From Sandaracinaceae bacterium (GTDB lineage: Bacteria > Myxococcota_A > Polyangia > Polyangiales > JAFGIB01), in NCBI GenBank assembly GCA_017881055.1, contig JADGRF010000034.1:23049-87048 (forward strand): 64,000 nt of DNA, written 5' to 3'. This document shows, piece by piece, positions 36,119-44,640 of the stretch. The notes under the pieces were generated by a model. That model did no database searches, was not told the DNA's origin, and saw only the letters and a list, made by a program, of their open reading frames with translations. A program made the translations under genes and the position numbers. Numbering within the stretch: position 1 is the stretch's first letter; the number at the start of each line of letters is the position of its first letter.

Positions 36119-37348
36119 ATGCGCCACGCCGCGATCGCGATTTCCGTCCTGTGTCTGGCCCCGACCGCCGTGTTTCCGGCCCAGGCGCAGCCGAAGCCGG
36201 CGCCGGCGCCGCAACGATACAGCGCGCACTTCTATCGCTTGGCGGCCGATCCCGGCAGCGTGCAAGCCTCGGCGCGGCTGCTGCAGGCGCTCACTCTCCT
36301 GCAGCAAGCGGCGCAGGTGCTGCCAACCGATTGGCGATCTCTGTGCGAGCGCACACTCGCGCTGCAACTGTCGCCGGAGCACGGAGACGAGGCGGCCCAG
36401 CGCGCGGGCAAGGAACAGGCGCTGCAGCTGGTCGCACGACAGGCCGAGGCGCGCCGCAGCATGATCGACGCCGCGCTTGCGACGCTCGACAGCGCGCTCG
36501 CGCTCGCGCCACAGAATGTCGATCTACTTTACGTGCGCGCGCGCGCACTGGCGGCGTGGGAGCAACCGGTTGCGCCGCCTCCGCGTGCTCGGTCCGGGCC
36601 CGTGGCCCCGCCTCGAGGCTGCGACGTGCAGCGACGCGACACCGAAGCCAGCGCTGCGCTCGAGCTCGTGATGCAGGTCGACCCGGGCTACGCCGCCAAC
36701 CAAGTCGCGTTCGAGCTCGGCATCGAGCGAACGCGCCTGCACGACTTCGCGGGCGCGGCCGAGGCGTACGCGCGCGCCATCGAGCTCACCTGGCGGGCGC
36801 ACGACGCAGCCATCAGCGAAGCGAACTTGGCCGAGGTCACGATGCTCGCGGGTGATCCGGCCGGCGCGCTTCCGCACTACCAGCAGGCGCTGGGCTTGTC
36901 CGGTGGACCGGGCGGGACGCGCGACTACGCGCTCGCACGCTTCGGGATCGCGGTGGCCGAGGATCGCCTGGGCGAGCACGAGAAAGCGCTGACGAGCGCG
37001 GCCCAGGCCACGGAGAGCGCCGGCCGCACGCTCTCGGCGCTCGAAGCAGACGGCGTGTTCTTCGAGCCAGCCTACGAACGGCACTACTACCTCGCGCTCG
37101 GCCACGAGTCGCTCGCGCAGCTGGCACCCGAAGCGCGTGCAGCACACCTGGCAGCCGCACGGCTGGAGTATCAGGCCTTCGTCACGGCCGCCCCGGAAAG
37201 CGACCCTTACCGGGAAGCGGCGCAGACAGACTTGGGGGCCATCGTGCGCGAGCTCGCAGCCCTACCTCACCCAGTCGCGCCGAAGCCAGATCGTCAGCTG
37301 GAACGACTCAAGCCACGACGGCAGTCGCCGTCCGGCGCTGCAAAATGA
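36119..37348 (+). CDS. Periplasmic TPR-repeat protein
   Basis: The 409-residue protein starts at ATG 36119 with a signal peptide (ending AVFPAQAQ). Helical TPR-like repeats follow, clearest at 195-300 (AAEAYARAIELT, ALPHYQQALGL). The 60 codons before this ATG in the ORF track lie in the divergent promoter region. The C-terminus is Pro/Arg-rich. No enzyme motif is seen, so a scaffold or assembly role is likely. Its last 41 bases overlap the convergent ketosynthase-like gene, an unusually long overlap. Confidence 0.75.
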   Translation: MRHAAIAISVLCLAPTAVFPAQAQPKPAPAPQRYSAHFYRLAADPGSVQASARLLQALTLLQQAAQVLPTDWRSLCERTLALQLSPEHGDEAAQRAGKEQALQLVARQAEARRSMIDAALATLDSALALAPQNVDLLYVRARALAAWEQPVAPPPRARSGPVAPPRGCDVQRRDTEASAALELVMQVDPGYAANQVAFELGIERTRLHDFAGAAEAYARAIELTWRAHDAAISEANLAEVTMLAGDPAGALPHYQQALGLSGGPGGTRDYALARFGIAVAEDRLGEHEKALTSAAQATESAGRTLSALEADGVFFEPAYERHYYLALGHESLAQLAPEARAAHLAAARLEYQAFVTAAPESDPYREAAQTDLGAIVRELAALPHPVAPKPDRQLERLKPRRQSPSGAAK

Positions 37349-38522
37349 CCGCGGACGCATTGCCGTAGTAGCCCACGGCGAGCACCAGCACGTGCTCGAT
37401 GTGCTCGGGCCGCTTGCCCTGCACGACCGGGCCGATCTCGACGCCATCGAACCAGCTGAGCACGCAGGCCATCGCCAGGGCACCGGCGGCACCGAACGTC
37501 TCGCCGAACAACGCCTTCGGCGCGATCACGCACGGCCGCGCGCCCAGCACGGCTTCGATACCCGACAGCTCCGCGGCATCGAAATGCGGGATGCCGCTCG
37601 CCGCGCTCGCCACGACGTCGATGTCGGCCGCCGTCAGCTGCGCATCCGAGAGCGCCATGCGGATCGCGCGCTGCACCGCGAGCGGCGAGACGTGCACGAG
37701 TAGCGCCTGCGACTCCGGCGGCTCGAACGCATTGCCATAGCCCACGATGTCGGCGAGCACATGCGCACCGCGGCTCTTCGCGAACTCCTGCGTCTCGAGG
37801 CATAGGTACGCAGCCCCCTCGCCCAGGCGCATGCCCTGGCTTTCACGGCGACCCGGCGCGAACACGCGCTCGCCCTCCGCCAACACATCGAGCTTGCGGA
37901 ACGCCAAGTACAGCGGCTCGCTCAGCGATTCACCGCCGCCGACCAGAAACGCGTCAGCGCGCCCGTTGCGCAAATGAGTCTCGCTGCTGAGCACGGCGTC
38001 GAGCGAGCCGCAGTTGCCGTCGACCACGGTCACGTTCGGAGCGCGCAGGTCTTCCCAGATGCTCACGTAACCAGCCGCCGCGTTGATCACGGTGTTCGGA
38101 AAGCGGTTGGGATTCAGAAAGCGCGGGTCCTCGAGCTCGGAGACCTGCACCGCTTCGGTGATCGCTTCGAGCGAGCCGTACGCCGTCGCGGAGCACAGGC
38201 CAATGCGATGCGGCGAGAACTTGTGCACACCGTCCTGCTTGAGCCCGCTGTCCTCGAGCGCGAGCTTGGCCGCGACGATCAAGAGCTTGGTCAAACGATC
38301 GAAGTTACGCAGGCCCTTGTCGCCCAGGTAGTGCTTGGCGTCGAAGTCGAAGCACTCGGCCGCTGTCGGCTGCGGAATGATCTTCGGATCGAGGCACGAA
38401 GGATGATCGTGGAACACGTCGGGGCCGCCGCGCGAGTGCGCGACCAGCGCCCGCCGGAAGGCTTCGGCGCCAATGCCGATCGGGCTGACCAGCCCGTAGC
38501 CGGTGATCGCGTACGGGTTCAC
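37308..38522 (-). CDS. Ketosynthase-like partner protein with altered active site
   Basis: The 404-residue thiolase-fold protein starts with GTG (VNPYAITGYGLVSPIGIG) in a GTGA overlap with the upstream ketosynthase gene. The nucleophile-elbow Cys is present (GNCGSL, Cys171). However, the HGTGT His position reads AASGIP, and the second His motif reads FGETFGAAG (Glu for His). Both catalytic histidines are therefore missing. Type II systems pair an active ketosynthase with a chain-length-factor-like partner; retention of Cys but loss of both His is not the classical chain-length-factor pattern. The inferred role is a heterodimer partner of the neighbouring ketosynthase. Confidence 0.88.
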   Translation of the reverse strand: MNPYAITGYGLVSPIGIGAEAFRRALVAHSRGGPDVFHDHPSCLDPKIIPQPTAAECFDFDAKHYLGDKGLRNFDRLTKLLIVAAKLALEDSGLKQDGVHKFSPHRIGLCSATAYGSLEAITEAVQVSELEDPRFLNPNRFPNTVINAAAGYVSIWEDLRAPNVTVVDGNCGSLDAVLSSETHLRNGRADAFLVGGGESLSEPLYLAFRKLDVLAEGERVFAPGRRESQGMRLGEGAAYLCLETQEFAKSRGAHVLADIVGYGNAFEPPESQALLVHVSPLAVQRAIRMALSDAQLTAADIDVVASAASGIPHFDAAELSGIEAVLGARPCVIAPKALFGETFGAAGALAMACVLSWFDGVEIGPVVQGKRPEHIEHVLVLAVGYYGNASAVILQRRTATAVVA

Positions 38523-39805
38523 GGGGCGACGGCTGCAGCGGCCGCAGCCGCGTTGTCGGAGAGAGCCGCCCTGTAGGCCTCGTTCGGATCCGGCAAGCGA
38601 CCCGGCTTGGCAAACGCGACCACGGCATCGTACCCGCCGAACGCGAGCGCGTTGTTGAGCACGATGTCGGCGCGACCGCTGGCCGCGCGGTTCGCGACCA
38701 AGTTGAGATCGCACTCGGGGTCGGGCGTCTCGTAGCTCACGGTGGGCGGATAGATGCCCGTCTGCACGGTGAGCACGCAAGCCACGGCTTCGAGCGCGCT
38801 GGCCGCACCCATGCAGTGCCCGAGCATGCCCTTCATGCTGCTGACCGCGACCGGACGCGAGCCGAACACCTCGCGGATCACGAGCGCCTCGACCTTGTCG
38901 TTGGCGTGCGTGCCGGTGCCGTGCGCGTTGATGAAGTCGATGTCGTCGGCGGTCACGCCGCTGCGCGCGATCGCTTCGCGCATGGCAACCAAGCTGCCGA
39001 TGCCCTCGGGATGCGGACGTGTGATGTGATGCGCGTCGCACGCCAGGCCCGTGCCGCCGATCTCGGCCATCGGCGTTGCGCCACGGCGCACCGCGTGCGC
39101 TTCCGACTCGAGCACGAGCACGCCCGCACCTTCACCGACGATCAAGCCCTTGCGGTTCTTGTCGAACGGCTGACAGCGCTCCGGCGCCACCGCACCCAAG
39201 CGCACGAAGCCCGCGAACTGCAGCTTCTGCAGGAGCTCGCTCGCACCGGTGATCACGACATCCGCGCGCCCTGCGCGGATCAAGTCCGCTGCAAACGCGA
39301 TCGAGTAGTTGCCAGCTGCACACGCGGCCGGCAGCGTCTGCACCATGCCGCGCGCACCGAACGCACGCGCCAAGTGGATGGGCAGGAGCGTGGAGCCGTA
39401 GAGCGGAAGCTTGTTCGGCAGCACGGCATCGTTGCCGCCGTGAATCCACGATTCCTCGAGCTCACCGATCACGTCGGCCTCACCCATCGTCGTGCCCAAG
39501 ATCACAGAGGTGCGATCACCCGCCAGGTGCTTCGGTAGCAGCCCCGCGTCGGTGACGGCCATGCGTGCTGCGGCGAGCGCGAACGCGGAGCAACGACCCA
39601 TGCGGCGCGCTTCGGCGGCCGTGAGAAAGTCGCGCGGGCTGAAGCCTTTGACCTCGGCGGCGACGGTGCGATCCAGCGTCTTGGTGTCGAAGCTCTCGAT
39701 CGTCGAGAAGCCCGAGCGCCCCTCGACGACGGCCTTCCAATACGCGTCGCGGCCAAACCCGAGTGAGCTGACGACGCCGAGACCCGTGACATAGACGCGT
39801 GACAT
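38519..39805 (-). CDS. Beta-ketoacyl-ACP synthase II-like
   Basis: The 428-residue condensing enzyme starts at ATG 39805 (MSRVYVTGLGVVSSLG), where homology begins. The full catalytic triad is present: Cys162 in PAACAAG, His295 in NAHGTGTHAND and His330 in KGMLGHCMGAAS. The length and fold match FabF and type II polyketide KS-alpha. It is translationally coupled to the altered partner and divergent from the fatty-acyl-AMP ligase by 144 bases. It probably elongates ACP-bound chains made with the two nearby carrier proteins. Confidence 0.93.
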   Translation of the reverse strand: MSRVYVTGLGVVSSLGFGRDAYWKAVVEGRSGFSTIESFDTKTLDRTVAAEVKGFSPRDFLTAAEARRMGRCSAFALAAARMAVTDAGLLPKHLAGDRTSVILGTTMGEADVIGELEESWIHGGNDAVLPNKLPLYGSTLLPIHLARAFGARGMVQTLPAACAAGNYSIAFAADLIRAGRADVVITGASELLQKLQFAGFVRLGAVAPERCQPFDKNRKGLIVGEGAGVLVLESEAHAVRRGATPMAEIGGTGLACDAHHITRPHPEGIGSLVAMREAIARSGVTADDIDFINAHGTGTHANDKVEALVIREVFGSRPVAVSSMKGMLGHCMGAASALEAVACVLTVQTGIYPPTVSYETPDPECDLNLVANRAASGRADIVLNNALAFGGYDAVVAFAKPGRLPDPNEAYRAALSDNAAAAAAAVAP

Positions 39806-39814
39806 TCGTGCGAA

Positions 39815-39843
39815 GCTATAGCGTCCGCGATCCGCCACCGCAA
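39815..39843 (-). promoter_or_regulatory. Candidate promoter for the ketosynthase pair
   Basis: Read on the minus strand, a TTGCGG -35-like box and a TATAGC -10-like box are 17 bases apart. The -10 ends 9 bases before the ATG at 39805, so transcription would begin within a few bases of the start codon. Confidence 0.35.
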
Positions 39844-39911
39844 GGTTGCGACACGCACACGACACGTGTTCCGGCCGGCCGACTGGCCTAATTTCCTCGG
39901 GGAATTGTCGC

Positions 39912-39941
39912 TTGACACGGTGTCGCTGCGGCCCGTAGATA
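39912..39941 (+). promoter_or_regulatory. Candidate promoter for the acyl-AMP ligase operon
   Basis: A perfect TTGACA -35 (39912-39917) is followed after 18 bases by TAGATA, 8 bases before the ATG at 39950. This again predicts a leaderless or nearly leaderless transcript. Confidence 0.45.
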
Positions 39942-39949
39942 GGCGCGCC

Positions 39950-41647
39950 ATGGCGCCCTCCGACCAGGACACGCTCGTGTCTTGCCTAGCGAATCTACCG
40001 CGCGGCGAAGCGCGTGGCTTTCGTTTCCGCAATCTTCTTGGCGGCGAGGACGGCAACGAGCGCTACTTCCCGTTTCAAGAGCTGGAGCGCGAAGCCAAGG
40101 TGCGCGCGGCCCGCCTGCACGCTCTCGGGTTGCGCAAGGGCGATCGCATCGCGCTCGTGATCGCCGACCCGGCCGAGTTCGTGCTGAGCTTCCTGGGTGC
40201 CGCTGTTGGCGGCATCGTGCCGGTGCCGATCTACCCGCGCGCCAGCTTCAAGGCCAAGAACGCCTACGTCGAGACGGTCAGCCACATCGTGAAGGCGGCC
40301 GGCGCGAAGGTCTTGCTGCTCACGGAGTCCAGTAAGCCCGTGGTCGAAGAAGTGCTGCAGCACGACACGGGGCTCTCCGAGCTGGTCGTGCTGGAAGAGT
40401 GGCTCACGCGTCCGGTCGTGCCGACCACGCTGCCGACCATCGCGCCCGAAGACCTGTGCTTTCTGCAGTTCACCTCGGGCAGCACGTCGTTGCCCAAGGG
40501 CGTGATGGTCACGCATCGCAACCTCGTGGCGAATGCGCGCGCGTTTCTCGGTGAGCGCGGCATCGCTCGCACCGACGACGACGTCGCGGTGACGTGGCTT
40601 CCGCTCTATCACGACATGGGCTTGATCGGCTTCGTGCTCGGCACGCTGGTCTGCAACATCAACACCGTGCTCTTGCCGACCGAAGCGTTCGGGCGTCGTC
40701 CGAATGTGTGGATCGACTGCATGCACAAGTACGGCGGCACGATCACCTTCGCGCCGAACTTCGCCTACGGCCTCGCCACCAAGCGCGCGCGCGACAAAGA
40801 TCTCGAAGGCCTCGACCTCAGCAAGTGGCGCATCGCCGGCTGCGGCGCAGAGCCCATCAACCCCAAGGTGATGCGCGAATTCGCCGAGCGCTTCGCACGC
40901 TGCGGCTTCAACGCCAACGCGCTCATGCCCGCGTACGGCATGGCGGAAGCCACGCTCGCGATCACGTTCCACACGCGCGGCACACCGATCATCACCGATC
41001 GCGTGGATGCGGATCGTATGCAGCAGGGCAAAGCCGTGCCGACGGATGCTCCCGCGGAAGGCGTGGGTGGTGTGCTCGAGCTGATCAACTGCGGGCACCC
41101 GTTCCCCGGCCACGCGGTGAAGATCGTGAACGAGCTGGGTGAGACGCTCGCGGATCGCGAAGTCGGCGAGATCTGGGCGAACGGCGCCAGCATCACGGCC
41201 GGCTACTACGGCAACCCCGAAGCCACCGCAGCCACGTATACCGACGGTTGGCTGCACACCGGCGACCTCGGCTACATGGTGAACGGCGACGTCTACGTGT
41301 GCGGGCGCTTGAAGGATCTAATCATCATCCGCGGCGCGAACTTCTACCCGCAGGACATCGAGTGGGCCGTCGCCGAAGTCGAAGGCGTGCGGCGCGACAA
41401 CGTGGTCGCGTTCAGCGTGATGCGTGAGGGCGAAGAAACGCTGATCGTGTCCGCGGAAGGTAACTCGACCGACGCAGCCACACTGCGCAGGACCATCGCC
41501 ACCAAAGTCATGGAGACCACGGGCCTCGCCGTCGGCCACGTCGCGGTCGTGAAAGTCGGCTCACTGCCGAAGACCTCGAGCGGCAAGGTTCAACGCCGCC
41601 GCACCAAAGCGCTGTTCGAGAGCGGGCAGCTGGAAGAACACAGTTAA
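39950..41647 (+). CDS. Fatty-acyl-AMP ligase (FAAL-like adenylating enzyme)
   Basis: The 565-residue ANL-superfamily enzyme has the AMP-binding FTSGSTSLPKGVMVTH, WLPLYHDMGLIG, AYGMAEATL, TGDLGYMVNGDVYVCGR and the C-terminal catalytic lysine context PKTSSGKVQRR. WLPLYHDMGLIG and the overall spacing are typical of FAALs, which pass acyl-adenylates to carrier proteins rather than CoA. The ATG at 39950 follows a promoter-like TTGACA/TAGATA. It leads a plus-strand set with two carrier proteins and a thioesterase and probably loads the starter acid. Confidence 0.93.
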   Translation: MAPSDQDTLVSCLANLPRGEARGFRFRNLLGGEDGNERYFPFQELEREAKVRAARLHALGLRKGDRIALVIADPAEFVLSFLGAAVGGIVPVPIYPRASFKAKNAYVETVSHIVKAAGAKVLLLTESSKPVVEEVLQHDTGLSELVVLEEWLTRPVVPTTLPTIAPEDLCFLQFTSGSTSLPKGVMVTHRNLVANARAFLGERGIARTDDDVAVTWLPLYHDMGLIGFVLGTLVCNINTVLLPTEAFGRRPNVWIDCMHKYGGTITFAPNFAYGLATKRARDKDLEGLDLSKWRIAGCGAEPINPKVMREFAERFARCGFNANALMPAYGMAEATLAITFHTRGTPIITDRVDADRMQQGKAVPTDAPAEGVGGVLELINCGHPFPGHAVKIVNELGETLADREVGEIWANGASITAGYYGNPEATAATYTDGWLHTGDLGYMVNGDVYVCGRLKDLIIIRGANFYPQDIEWAVAEVEGVRRDNVVAFSVMREGEETLIVSAEGNSTDAATLRRTIATKVMETTGLAVGHVAVVKVGSLPKTSSGKVQRRRTKALFESGQLEEHS

Positions 41648-41722
41648 TCACCTTGAAGCTCGCACGTGGACGGAACGTCCGTTTGCGCGTATTAAGGGCC
41701 ACCGATAACCTTGGAGAACTCT

Positions 41723-41971
41723 ATGACCCGGGCTGAGCTGTTGCAGATTTTTCGGTCGACCGCCTCTGAAATTGCCGAAAAGGACCTGCAAAACGTGGAG
41801 GAAACCCGCGTGATCGCCGAGCTCGGCATCGACTCGCTCGAGCTGCTCGAAGTGATCGGCAGCCTGGAGCGCGATCTCAACATCCGCGTCCCGGACGACC
41901 AGCTCGTCGGCATCCAGACGGTGGGTCAGCTGATCTCGCTGGTGGCCGACAAGATGCCGATGAACGGTTGA
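41723..41971 (+). CDS. Acyl carrier protein 1
   Basis: The 82-residue carrier protein has the phosphopantetheine serine in LGIDSLELLEVIG and four-helix ACP spacing. The ATG at 41723 was preferred over the ORF-track TTG because GGAG lies 7 bases upstream. It is separated from the next carrier gene by 5 bases. The likely role is a dedicated carrier for the FAAL/ketosynthase system. Confidence 0.93.
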   Translation: MTRAELLQIFRSTASEIAEKDLQNVEETRVIAELGIDSLELLEVIGSLERDLNIRVPDDQLVGIQTVGQLISLVADKMPMNG

Positions 41972-41976
41972 TTCGG

Positions 41977-42216
41977 ATGGCCCTAAGCACCGAAGAGCTG
42001 CGCGAGAAGATCCGTGCCGTCGTGGCGGAGATCGCCGAAATCGACGAGGTCCCGGACGATGCCCCGTTCAAGGACCTCGGCATCGATTCCATGATGGCGA
42101 TCGAGATCGTTGCCGAGATCGAGCGCAGCTACGGCATCAAGATTCCCGAAGCCGAGCTCGAGAAGGTTCGCGATCTGAGCTCGGTCGTGGCGCTCGTGCA
42201 GTCGAAGCTCGGCTGA
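41977..42216 (+). CDS. Acyl carrier protein 2
   Basis: The 79-residue carrier protein has its attachment serine in LGIDSMMAIEIVAEIE. It differs clearly from the first ACP, so the two are not a recent duplication and may carry different intermediates. ATG 41977 was preferred over the TTG used in the ORF track. Confidence 0.93.
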   Translation: MALSTEELREKIRAVVAEIAEIDEVPDDAPFKDLGIDSMMAIEIVAEIERSYGIKIPEAELEKVRDLSSVVALVQSKLG

Positions 42217-42231
42217 CGGGTCCGCCAGCGC

Positions 42232-42678
42232 ATGGCAGCTCTCGCACCGGTTCCGGGCGTCACGATCACGACGCATCGCCTGCGCGTGGCCTACGCCGAC
42301 ACCGATCAGGGCGGCGTCGTGCACCACGGCACGTACCTGCGCTACCTGGAGTGCGCTCGGGTCGAGCACATGCGCGAACGCGGGTTCGACTACCGAAGGC
42401 TCGAGCTGCAAGACCGCTTGGGCCTCCTCGTGGTCGAAGCCAACCTCCGCTACAAGCTGCCCGCCCGCTTCGACGACGAGCTCTCGCTGCGTACCTGGAT
42501 CGGCTTCGCCAACCGGGCAAAAATACGCTTCGACACGTTGATCATGCACGGCGACCACGTGCTCACGGAGGCGCAGCTGACGCTGGCCTGCGTGAATATG
42601 GTCAAGGCCAAGATCACCAGCATGCCGGCGAGCGTGCTCGCGCTGGCCGACGCCACCGTGGGCGCCTCCGTGCGCTGA
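42232..42678 (+). CDS. Hotdog-fold acyl thioesterase (YbgC/4HBT-like)
   Basis: The 148-residue protein carries the 4HBT signature YADTDQGGVVHHGTYLRYLE, with the catalytic Asp and the loop contacting the thioester. It lies 15 bases after the second ACP, so it probably releases or edits acyl chains from the carriers. The final chain and chemistry cannot be predicted. Confidence 0.93.
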   Translation: MAALAPVPGVTITTHRLRVAYADTDQGGVVHHGTYLRYLECARVEHMRERGFDYRRLELQDRLGLLVVEANLRYKLPARFDDELSLRTWIGFANRAKIRFDTLIMHGDHVLTEAQLTLACVNMVKAKITSMPASVLALADATVGASVR

Positions 42679-42695
42679 CGCGCTACGCTACCGTG

Positions 42696-44420
42696 ATGCC
42701 GAGTCCGCCCGTCACGCCTTCCGCCATACCTACCGCAGCTCGGGTCGCCTGGGGCTTCCGCTTGGGCCTGGTCGTCTCGGTCGTGCTCGCGCTGGGCCTG
42801 TATGCGGTCTGGATGATCGGCCCGGGGCGCCCGGCCGATCTATTTCTCAGCTGGGCGGTGAACGCGTGCGCGTGCGCGTGGCTGTGGGCGCTCTGTGAAG
42901 TCGTCGCCGGTCGCGGCGGGAAGCTGCGAAACGCGCTCGCGACGCTCGTGTTCTACCCGGTGATCTACTTCCTGTTCGCCAGCTGCTTCGTGCACACGTT
43001 CTTCTTCGACGCGGCAGCCGAACGGCGCGTCTCGCTGCTCGATCTGAACCTCGGCGCGGTGGCATTCTTTTTCTTCCGCGTGCTGCCGCCGAAGGGCTGG
43101 GCGGCGCTGACGCTGCTGACCACGGCCATTCACGCAGGTGCGCAGCTGACGCGCCGGAATACGCGCAGCGCGTCGTCGCCGCAGTTCCTCGGAGCTCTGC
43201 TTGGATTCACGCTGCTCACGTCCACCGTGGCCGCAAACGCGGCCCGCATCCCCTCGCCGCTCGTCGACATCGCCCACGATTTCTGGGAGCTCGGCACGCT
43301 GCCGCGCATCGTGCCGGCCGCACGCGCTGCGTACCCGCTCGACACGCTCGACAAGAGCGCGGCGGCTCCCACTCTCCGCAGCACACCGTTCAAGAAGGTG
43401 CTGGTCTTCGTGATGGAGACCATGACGCAGCAGAAGCTGACTGCGGAAATCGCCGGGCTCTCGCCGAATTCGTTCTTGGTGCGCGAGCGTGCGCATCTTC
43501 ATCACTACACGCGCTACACCACGAACAACCAAGACAGCCGCACGGGCATGCTCGACATGCTCAGCTCGCGCTTGATCCCGTACGAGGCCTACACCGAAGC
43601 TGGCCGTGACCACTACGCGTTCCTGGCCGACAAGCCCTCGCTCGTGGATCGCTTTCACGATCTAGGCTTTCAAACGGCCTACGGGCTCTCACAAGTCGAT
43701 GTGGAGATCGTGGTTGGCGACATGCCGTGGACGAAGGTGCTGCATCTCGAAGAACAGCAGGTACGCAGCGATCCGCGCAACCTGTGCTTCGTGACGTTCC
43801 AGTTCGAGCACGGCTGTGAAGATCGCGCGCTCTTGCCGCAGGTGTTCGACTTCATCGACAGCAGCGAGCGCGCGTTCCTGTACCAGGAGTTCATCTGGGG
43901 CCACGCGATCGAATACAACCAAGCTTCAGGCAAGACCAACACGCAGTACTACTCGTCGTATCTCGACGCCGTCGTAGCGCACTTGAAAGAGAAGGGCCTG
44001 CTGGACGACACGTTGATCGTGCTCACCTCCGATCACGGCTTTCGCGACAAGGGCAAGCAGAGCGACCCTGATGTCTTTCACATTCCCTTGTTGTTCTTCT
44101 CGACGCGCTTCACGGAGCAGAGCGACGAGCGCCTGTTCTCGCATTCCGACCTGAAGGATCTATTGTTTCACGAACTAGGCGCGGACGACATGCTGGTCGA
44201 GGATCCGTTCGTGATGGTGGTCGGTCCGACCAGCTCCGCGATGACTGCCGTGCTGACGAAGAACGACGACTTCATGCTCTGGAAGCAGCGCGGCAACGCT
44301 CATTTTCTCGTGCGCTACCAGAACGTGCGCGCGCCGAGCACGCGCGTCGATCCCGCGCAGCCAGGCGCGTTCCTGAAGCTGTTCGACGACTATCGGCGTC
44401 ACTTCGACGCGTCGCGCTGA
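42696..44420 (+). CDS. LtaS-like membrane sulfatase-fold phosphotransferase
   Basis: The 574-residue protein starts at ATG 42696. Residues about 20-180 hold five or so membrane helices, and the remainder is a periplasmic alkaline-phosphatase/sulfatase-fold domain. KVLVFVMETMT (metal-binding Glu), YTTNNQDSRTG (probable Thr/Ser nucleophile region) and LTSDHGFRDKG (late metal ligands) follow the order seen in LtaS and phosphoethanolamine transferases. It sits 17 bases after the thioesterase gene and may attach a phospho-headgroup to the lipid made by the upstream genes; this is inference. Confidence 0.85.
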   Translation: MPSPPVTPSAIPTAARVAWGFRLGLVVSVVLALGLYAVWMIGPGRPADLFLSWAVNACACAWLWALCEVVAGRGGKLRNALATLVFYPVIYFLFASCFVHTFFFDAAAERRVSLLDLNLGAVAFFFFRVLPPKGWAALTLLTTAIHAGAQLTRRNTRSASSPQFLGALLGFTLLTSTVAANAARIPSPLVDIAHDFWELGTLPRIVPAARAAYPLDTLDKSAAAPTLRSTPFKKVLVFVMETMTQQKLTAEIAGLSPNSFLVRERAHLHHYTRYTTNNQDSRTGMLDMLSSRLIPYEAYTEAGRDHYAFLADKPSLVDRFHDLGFQTAYGLSQVDVEIVVGDMPWTKVLHLEEQQVRSDPRNLCFVTFQFEHGCEDRALLPQVFDFIDSSERAFLYQEFIWGHAIEYNQASGKTNTQYYSSYLDAVVAHLKEKGLLDDTLIVLTSDHGFRDKGKQSDPDVFHIPLLFFSTRFTEQSDERLFSHSDLKDLLFHELGADDMLVEDPFVMVVGPTSSAMTAVLTKNDDFMLWKQRGNAHFLVRYQNVRAPSTRVDPAQPGAFLKLFDDYRRHFDASR

Positions 44421-44566
44421 ACAGCAACGCCTGGACCGCGATCCACGTCGCGATCCGCCTTCACTTTCTGCGGTGCGTGCTCAGCGACAGGAGTCGCCTG
44501 CGCGCGCTCCTCGAAACTGAAGACGCCTCGCTCGTGTCTCGCGGCCCATGCGTTGCTGTTCTACTC

Positions 44567-44640
44567 GCCACGCTGGGCGTGGCTTTCAATTGCTCGCCAC
44601 GCTCGGCGTGGCTCTAGTTACTCGCCACGCTCGGCGTGGC
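44567..44640. repeat. Three tandem hairpin repeats
   Basis: Copies at 44567-44583, 44596-44612 and 44624-44640 each read GCCACGC-TSG-GCGTGGC, a 7-base stem with a 3-base loop, spaced 28-29 bases apart. The third copy encodes the last residues (EATPSVASN) of the convergent hydrolase gene. There is no T-tract, but stacked hairpins between convergent genes could stop transcription or stabilise mRNA ends. Confidence 0.8.

Noticed and set aside
37308-39041. 577-codon version of the ketosynthase-like gene
   Set aside because: The first 173 codons are a shadow of the upstream ketosynthase; homology starts at the GTG at 38522.
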